In this document: one piece after another, positions 56,606 through 64,000 of the stretch
How positions within the stretch are numbered: the stretch's first letter is position 1
How the letters are laid out: each line of letters opens with the position of its first letter
Source of the DNA: Gnetum montanum
Taxonomy: Eukaryota > Streptophyta > Gnetopsida > Gnetales > Gnetaceae
Direction: 5' to 3'
Assembly (NCBI GenBank): GCA_015680685.1
Contig: MNCI01014752.1
Coordinates: forward strand, 223,270-287,269
DNA: 64,000 nt
Notes under the pieces: model-generated
Seen by the model: only the letters and a program-made list of their open reading frames with translations
What the model was told of the DNA's origin: nothing
Databases searched by the model: none
Position numbers and translations under genes: made by a program

Positions 56606-58815
56606 GTTTTCAAAACTCATATCATGCATATTTTGTTAGAGTACATAAGCTTAAATTTTATTGAAAATTAGTCATTATTGGTGGAAATTATTTGGATAGA
56701 TAAAGATCAATATCATATCATTGGCAAATATTTTGGTGTTTTGAAAATCAATTATCTTAGGATTTTTTCTAAAACATATTGATTAACATGGATTGTAGTT
56801 ATATGAGTTGATATATCCTTATCAATCGGTATAAATTAGAGATATATGAATTAAGTTATTTTTCTTATTGATTAGCATGGATTAGATCTATGTCTACTAA
56901 TAGGGGTAAAAATTGATTTTTAGATGATCCATTATTATGAAATTTGAAGCTATTTTGTCTGAAATCTCATCCAAATTTGTAGCAAATGTTGAGAAGTTAC
57001 AAGATCTAGTAGCAAATGCTTGAAAAGGAATGTACTTCAAAGTAGATTTAGGAAATAAGATGCTAAGCAACTTAAAGATCAAGAAAAAAATGCAAAAATT
57101 TGATCTTGAGACTTGAAATCCCTAATAGATTTTAATTAAACAATCAATTTAAACTTGAATATTAAGTTAATGAAGCTATCTAATTAATCTTTAGAGCAAA
57201 ACTTATCAAATATTTATGAAAATGAAGATCTTTGATGTAGATGAGTGCAATGTGTGTGAAAACTTATGATGACATGGGAAATGAAAGATTGTGATTGTGT
57301 ATTTGAGAGAAATCTTGCAAGGACTATAAAACATTATGAGAATTATATAGAAATTAAAACATCTTCTTCTTGTTTTTCAAATCCTTGGATAATGGAAAAT
57401 GAACAATACACATGAAAAATGAGAGTGTATGTCCATGAGGTATTAGGAACACCTCTAATTATAAGATAGGTTAGTTCAAATTTGCCATTTTGGACATGTT
57501 TTTTTTATCCTTAGAAATCACAAGCATAATTTTCCATTTATGAAAAGTTTTATATTAGGTTCTTAACCATTGGTCTAACCATACTATTAAATCATGAGAA
57601 CGAAGAACAAATGACAAGAAGTAAAACAACAAAAAAAAAAAATCCCATTCACACTACATAGTGATGTATTTCTATTGTTCAATAGATTAAAAGGGTCTAT
57701 GAATGTAATAAAATTTTAGTTTTAGTTTCAATTTCATTATATTTATCATGTCTAGCATGCTAAGTGATGTCTTCAAATATGGCTAATTTATCAATAAGCT
57801 TCCATGAAAAATAAATTTTTTCATGATATGCACTTGCAACATTAGAAGTACATTTGATAAAAAGGCTTGGCTTCATCTCAAATAAAAATTTGAGAATCTT
57901 AGAATAAAGAGAGAGAAAACTATTGCTATTTATCTCTCAAATCCTTGAAAACATGATGAATCTAGTATGATTTAAAACATTTTGTGAGGAAAAAATATGC
58001 AAGGTAGAAATTCTATAATAATTTTTTTCCATTATTCTTAGCTCATCTTTAGTAATAAGTCTTACTAGTTGATGTTTTGTATATTTTTATTCATTTTCAT
58101 GATAATAAGCTTTTATCATTGCAATTTTCATTTGGAAAAATGGTAGATAAATATCATTTCATTTCTTCCACTTAATACTTGTCTTAATTTAAAGTTTCAT
58201 CTTCCATGTTTGCATATACTTTTTATTTATGACTAGCATAATGATGATGAATGAGTAATTTAAACCCATCAAGCCTTTCTATCTCTTTATGCTCATACCT
58301 TTGTTGTTCAACGCTTCAACTATTCTTTTATGTTTCATGCTCTATTATGTGTTTTTAAGCTCTAGTTAAGCTATTGAGATCCCATGTTTTTATCATGTCT
58401 TTAAGCTCTATTTAAGCTCTTAAGATCAACTATTATTGATAACGAGCCCTTGAAGAAAGGACATTACATGCTTGACACTAAGTAAAAAAATATCAAAGGC
58501 AACATAGAAAGGAAAAACTTTATAATGTTAAGGATGTTCACTCATGTATAATCTTATATTTTCTATTTTTGAAAAATAAAATGACATAAATTAATTATTA
58601 GTAGGGATGATGATCCTTGCCCTAACAACATTTACATGACTTTCAACATTTATGCCTACACTTAAAATAGCAAAAGTATTTAACCTAGCAATATAAAGCT
58701 TTGATGAAACATGAACATGTTTTGCATTAGCAACATTTTGCTATTTAATGTAAACCTTATGTCGAGAATCTTTACTATTAGTTATACCCTAGTTGTTAAT
58801 ATTAGTTTTGATCTT
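56606..58815. other. AT-rich stretch without recognisable gene
   Basis: Very AT-rich, with short A runs (57630-57644) and no coding signal or repeat boundary that I could identify. It is part of the genomic background between the nest and element F. Confidence 0.5.
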
Positions 58816-59659
58816 TGATGAGTTGTGAGGTAATGCATGATTCGGTGTTTATGCATGATTCGGTTAAATTTCATGAACCTATAGTTCTCCAATGCACTAG
58901 TTTTTTCTAGGAAGTGAAATGGGCATTAAGAATGCTCATTGTCATTTCAACTACACTTGTGAAGCTCAAAGATATGGTTTAAGTGTAATTAAGGTATATG
59001 ATTTTTATCATTTTATGTTTTATAAGTTTAGTTGCCTACAAAAAAAAAAATGAAAAGTAGAGTAATTTAAGATCTAACTCAATCACTGCCTAGCTAGCAT
59101 AACATAAGTACCCATCCCACTTTCCTGGACACATCCTGAACACATATAGTATTGTTGGGCTACCAAACATTAAGCGTTGCTAGGTTACCAAGCACTATAT
59201 GTATGCTTGAAGTGGTCATGTTTTTGTTCATTAACAACTAGAAATTAATTGCTTAATTTAAATGCATTAAAGTAAAGTGCATGAAAGTAAAGTGCATTAA
59301 AAAAAACACGAATCTATTCTCAGTGCTGCAAGGATTATCAAAAGGGTTTGTTTTTATTCCTGTCACACTGCTACACTCAAGTACAAAAATGTTCGAACAA
59401 AGATCTGTACACACTTAGACTCTTGTTGCAGGAACTTAGAAAATATTCTAACTCTAGAGAAAACAAACTATAAGAGCTTCACTAACTATGACAAAAATTG
59501 ATATCAAAATCATGAGCCCAAGTGCTATATTTATAGGCTGGCATGTACCTTGTGACGTCGGATATTCCACATCACATCTTGGCTTCAACATTAGATACTT
59601 GACATCGAGGCTGTGACATCAGATACCCAATGTCAAACTAGACAAAACATGATTCATCA
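58816..59659 (-). repeat. Element F 3' LTR (844 bp)
   Basis: Minus strand starts TGATGAATCATGTTTTG and ends with the complement of TGATGAGTTG. TATA box at 59535-59526, preceded by GATGTCA/TGACAT-type inverted words (about 59640-59550). The downstream half has the same paired TTGGTA phrases as family A (59215-59155). Confidence 0.85.
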
Positions 59660-59670
59660 TACCCCCACAA
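59660..59670 (-). other. Element F polypurine tract
   Basis: TTGTGGGGGTA on the minus strand abuts the LTR. Confidence 0.78.
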
Positions 59671-61640
59671 TTGAATGAAAACTCATCCTCAAGTGAAGAA
59701 GAGAAGGAACAATTTCCTTACAAAATATTGTGAAGGTATGGGATTATTGACTGGCATACAAACTGACTAGATGGAACAGACAGAGTCTAAGTGCCTAAGT
59801 GTATAGATTTACAATCTTTACAAAATTGGGTATTCATGATAAGAGAAGTGAACACCATAGATAAAATAAACATCTAATACCTCTTGGCAGTTGAAGGAAG
59901 AGAAAAAAAATCCAACGATCATGAATGGTCCTCATCTTGAGGTACTATTGTAGCATCCTTGGTAAAGATAGTCTTTCTTCTAGTCTATGCTCCCCACTAA
60001 AATCACAAATAGAATCATGAATTAGTATGCAATGTAGCCTCATCTCATCGATGGTTACACTCGGCTAGGTTGTAATTGTGGTAGATTGAGTCCTTTAGGA
60101 GTGTTAGCGAAAAGGCTAACAAATAGGGTAAAATAGATAAGTGGTCCATTAAATTTGAAAAAGTTCTACACAAGGAAATATTTGAGAAGGGTGTAAGAAT
60201 TCACAATAATAAAAAGGAAAGTTCACTAAAAAATGTTGTGAAGATGTGCATAATTGGATGGCATGGATGAGGTAAACAAAATGGTTTGATTGTAAGAGTA
60301 TCTAAGGGTAAAGAACTTAACTAACCCAACCAAAAGATATCCAAGTGGATCCTCCCCAAAGTAGGCACAAGCCTTTTATGCCCTTGCATAAATTCAAACT
60401 GAGGAGTCTGTGGGATCTGTGGATGATTAATGGTTATAGAAGGTGAAGTACAAAACCCTAGAAGAAACTACCTAAGAATTTTAACATACCAAACCAGAAC
60501 ATCAAAAAAGAACATGGAACTGGCAGTGAGGTGAGATAGGGAAAGCATAGATGGATGAGAGAGAGTGGAATGGAGTTCCTCATTAATGTCACATGAAGTC
60601 CCTTATGAATTTTATGGTTAAATAACTTGATAGGATTCATCATTAGTCTAGATCAAAACCAACCTTGTTTAGTGACTTTGCATCATCATTCTAAGACCAA
60701 TCCATCCCCTTGAGACACAAGAGTGCTTCCACTGAACAACCACCATTCCTTATTAGAGAAGAAAAGAGAATTAGAAAGTGAGGAAGGGCCTTAGTTAGAG
60801 GGGACCTTCAAGCATGGGTAACATGTCTTTCTAGTCCCATAATTAGTGCTTGTAGACTGTTTATTTTGTCTAAGGGGTGTGCTTTGAATTCTCATATATT
60901 TATCTTTTTCTTCTTTGAAATAGAAACCCCACCATTAAAAGATGTATGAGTTTATTTTTTCTAAGGGGTTTGCTTTGAATTTTCATCCTTTTTTTATGAG
61001 AACCACACCATGCAAAGACTTATTCAACTTCCTTTTATTGGCCAACACAAAATGGTAAAAAATCCATGAAAACACACATGCACCCAAGCAAACAAAAAGG
61101 CACAAAGAATACCAAATTTCCTTGAAGTCACACCCTATTCAAACCTTTGAATCTTTTCCAATTTCAAAAACTAGCAAAGTCACAAATTTGTTAATGGTTT
61201 ATTAATGAACAAAGGACTACACATTTCCAGAACAAGGAAAACCATAGAGTTTGTGAATGAGTGGATGTCGTGGACTCACTACTTGTTGCATGAAAAAGAA
61301 CCATGTCCTAATCATCAATAACAAAATTCAAATCTTGAATCTAGACACCAAAAATCAAATAAAAAAATAGTACATACCACCATCAAGCAATGCATTACCA
61401 CTATGCTTAGCACTTATTAACAAAAAATTAGAAAATCACATTAAAATAAAAGAAAATATAAAAAAAGTATAAAATATCCAAGAAATAGCAAATTTACTAA
61501 TGATGATGTAAAACAAAAATGAACAAAGATTAATAATATGAAAATAAGAAGATGCAAAACAAAGAATGTGCAAAAAAAGAAATTGGAAAACAAAAATGTG
61601 TAAAACAAATAGGGTGAAAATTCGAAGAGCTTCTTATATG
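59671..61640 (-). other. Element F post-pol spacer
   Basis: Collinear with the family-A spacers. It contains the conserved ACTAGAAAGACATG... block (60834-60804) and the CTACTTTGGGGAGGATCC block (60367-60346). The A/T-rich part at 61400-61620 corresponds to the T-rich tract after pol. No gene. Confidence 0.7.
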
Positions 61641-64000
61641 TTAGCATGGTTGGCCATCTCCCCCATGACTATGTTGAAAGGAGGAGATCTGAAATATGGA
61701 GCATGGTTGTCCATTTGATGAGACATTTGTTGCATTAGCTAACTTATGCTCGTTGGAAGGTTTGATTTGTTAGATGTTGACCAGCTATTTCTTATCTAGG
61801 CTCTTAGGTTTGTAGATCATCAAGGCCCCAAAACAAAAAATTTTGTAAATGATGTAAGGTCCTTCCCATAACATTTGGAACTTAGTTTGTTAAAGTATAT
61901 GTGTGGGGTTCTAGTAGAGAACCTTATCTCTTAGTTGAAATTTAACTTTCCTAATTTTAAGATCATGGCCTTGTGCAACTCATTAGATGAGAGGCCCATC
62001 AATTATTTTTTGTCTAGCAAGTTGAGATTCATTAGTCTTTCTTTTTTAGCTAGGCTCAAGTCAAGGATAATGTCATAGGTTGTTGAAAGTGTATAGAGCT
62101 TAGATTGAATAGAAAGCATTGGTAATTTTTTGTACACAAGATCATAGGGAGAAAAGCCTATAGGAAGTTTCCATATTGAGGAGTAGGCCAAAAGGGCATC
62201 ATTGAGTTTTATGCTCCAGTCTTTCCTATATTTACTAATAGTTCTTGCTAGAATCATTGTGATTTCCCTATTAGTAACCTTAGCTTGACCATTGGCTTGG
62301 GGATGGTATGGTGTTGTGAGTTTATGTTCAACCCCCAAGCATTGCATGAGATTTCGAAAAGTAGTACTTGTAAAGTGAGTTCAATTATCAGAAATTAATG
62401 CATGTGGCACACCAAACCTGTTTACAACATTTTGTTATACAAACTTAGCAGCATTAGAAGATGTACAGTTGATGATGGCTACTGCTTCTGCTTATTGCAT
62501 ACAATAGTCAATAGTCATTGTGATGTATGCCTTTTCATTTAACATGAGCATTATGGGACCCATGAAATCAATGCCCTAGATGTCAAAGGATTCTAGTGGT
62601 TGAATCCATTGTTGAGGTTCCTCCATTCAAGTTGTCATTCAACCATCTCATTGGCATTGTTCACAAGAGTGGAAATAATGGTGAGCATCCCTGAAGATTG
62701 TTGGCAAATAGTACCCTACCATCAGGATTTTAATGGCTATGTCTCCTAGCATAGTGTCCTCTGCAAAGACCTTCATGAGAATCTTTAAGAATGTGCAATT
62801 GATCAGCATTAGGAACACACCAATGAACTAGGCCATCAACGCACACCTTGTAGAGGTATTTTTTGATCTCCATGAAGTGTTTTACTTGGTAAAGAAACTA
62901 CTATTTCTTTTCGTGATCCAACCCTTATGGCATCTCTTGCGTGAGAAGATAGGTAAGAATGCCATCATACCATTTAGTCTCATTGGGAAATTATTCAATT
63001 ATATCCCTAGCAAAGAGAAGTTCATTAGGAAACATATAAGATAGTGGGCTTTCTTCCTCTTTGTTCTTCCATCGCAGCCAAGACAAGTGATCAGTGATCA
63101 CATTCTTAGTGCCCTTTCGATCTACCATTATAAGATTGAATTCCTGCAAGATCACTAGCCACTGTATGACATGAGGTCTCATCATTGTCTTATTCATTAG
63201 TAAGCAAATTGCACTATTTTCTGTGTGCACAAACACCTTGTATCCAAGAACATAATGCTTGAACTTCTGTAAAGCAAACACCACTATCATCAATTCCTTT
63301 TCTATGGTGGTGTAGTTTAGTTGTGCACCCACAATGGTTCAACTAGTGCAGTAGATGTAGTATGGATGTTTCTTGTCATCTATCTGCATAAGCATAGCTC
63401 CCAAGGCATAATTTGATGCATCTTTCATGATGTGGAAGGGTCTAGACTAATCAAGTACTTGTAGAATTTGAGTTTCCACAAGTTTCTCTTTTAGCTATTG
63501 GAATGCTTTCTCAAATTCTATGGTCTAGAAAAAGGGAGCATCTTTCTTTGTTAGCTCCACTAATGACATTGGGATCTTAAAGAAATTCTCTATGAATCCC
63601 TGGTAGTAGCCAGTATGTCCAAGGAATGATCAAACATGTTTGATAGTTTTTGGTTGGAAACTTATTCCTTGGATGACCCTTATTTTTTTAGAGTCTACCT
63701 CAATTCCTATTTATGATATTATGTGCCCCAATACAATTCCTTCCAAGACCATTAGGTAACTATTTTTCCGATTGAGCCACAAGTTGGTTTCAACACATCA
63801 TTTTAGCACTTGCTCAAGGTAGTCCAGGGATTGCTCAAATGTAGCTCCATAAGTGGAAAAGACATCCATGAAGACTTCCAGGGATCATTGCTACTAAAAA
63901 ATGCTTAGAACTAGGCATTGGAATGTCGTAGGAGCATTGCAAAGACTAGAGGGCATCTTGTGATATGAAAAAGCCCCCCAGGGACTTGTGAATGCTATTT
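61641..64000 (-). pseudogene. pol: Element F pol (RT C-terminal part, RNase H, integrase)
   Basis: Reading leftward from the window edge: reverse transcriptase with the catalytic motif changed from FMDD to FMDV (Val codon 63863-63861), then the FLGHTGYY connection. RNase H follows in a 113-residue open segment (63332-62991; NYTTIEKELMIVVFALQKF). In integrase, THF and [18 protein letters not shown] lie in an open segment (62347-62003); its third catalytic residue is Lys (NGQAKVTN), not Glu. The gene ends HGGDGQPC with TAA at 61643-61641. It is non-functional but less interrupted than C. Confidence 0.88.

Larger units (their letters stand above)
58816..64000 (-). mobile_element. Element F: Athila/Tat-like, 3' half, runs off the window
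   Basis: The 3' LTR (59659-58816), polypurine tract, spacer and pol are in order on the minus strand. The 5' part is beyond 64000. Similarity in spacer and pol is closest to family A, while the LTR start (TGATGAATCATG) matches solo LTR E. It lacks ORF3: only spacer lies between pol and the LTR. Confidence 0.9.

Overview
The window is a piece of a large, repeat-rich nuclear plant genome, AT-rich and written as a draft assembly with N gaps. Almost all of it is LTR retrotransposons, mostly Ty3/Gypsy, decayed by substitutions and stop codons. The many C-to-T type losses (CAA, CAG, CGA and TGG turned into stops), very old copies and deep nesting suggest a slowly purging genome such as a gymnosperm. 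That is an inference; the species cannot be read from the sequence. No intact host gene, tRNA, rRNA or CRISPR array was found.

Layout. 1-435 is the 3' part of a family-A LTR. 2516-3381 is a solo LTR (family E) with a perfect target-site duplication. 3387-4689 is unassigned but ends in an LTR-like promoter on the minus strand. 4768-6260 is a GC-richer relic of a leucine-rich-repeat host gene (minus), followed by a small ORF with 16-residue repeats (6514-6885, minus). From 7881 to 56600 there is one giant nest. Its host is element C (+), whose parts read in order through the gaps: 5' LTR (7881-10543), gag (10694-11446, then 21404-22860), pro-pol (22861-26816), spacer (26817-28681), a third ORF (34614-36371, then 54505-55480), polypurine tract and 3' LTR (55706-56600). 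Into C went: solo LTR G (7934-9665, minus, in the 5' LTR), A1 (11447-21398, +, in gag), chromovirus D (28682-34412, minus, in the spacer) and A2 (36372-54499, +, in ORF3). Element B (46208-54370, minus) sits inside the 3' LTR of A2. 56606-58815 is unassigned. 58816-64000 is the 3' half of element F (minus), which runs off the right edge.

Families. A, B, C and F are relatives of the Athila/Tat branch of Ty3/Gypsy: a tRNA-Asp-type primer site where visible (A1, A2, B), a CX2CX3HX4C gag knuckle in A1, B and C, an LDLGS-type protease, FMDD-type reverse transcriptase and no chromodomain. D is a chromovirus with a CX2CX4HX4C knuckle and a chromodomain. B and C carry an extra ORF of roughly 850-900 codons after the pol position, rich in predicted coiled coil. 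B has gag and this ORF but no pol, so it could only have moved using another element's enzymes.

Most unusual signals. (1) Every LTR family here, from both Ty3/Gypsy branches, has a cluster of short palindromes just upstream of its TATA box, with a different palindrome in each family. (2) B and C have a second, U3-like palindrome-plus-TATA cassette between pol and ORF3, sharing words with their own LTR, which looks like an internal promoter for ORF3. (3) Two noncoding blocks are conserved in order and spacing in the post-pol spacers of five elements. Several scaffold joins are suspect, including one segment of D that appears to be in the wrong orientation.
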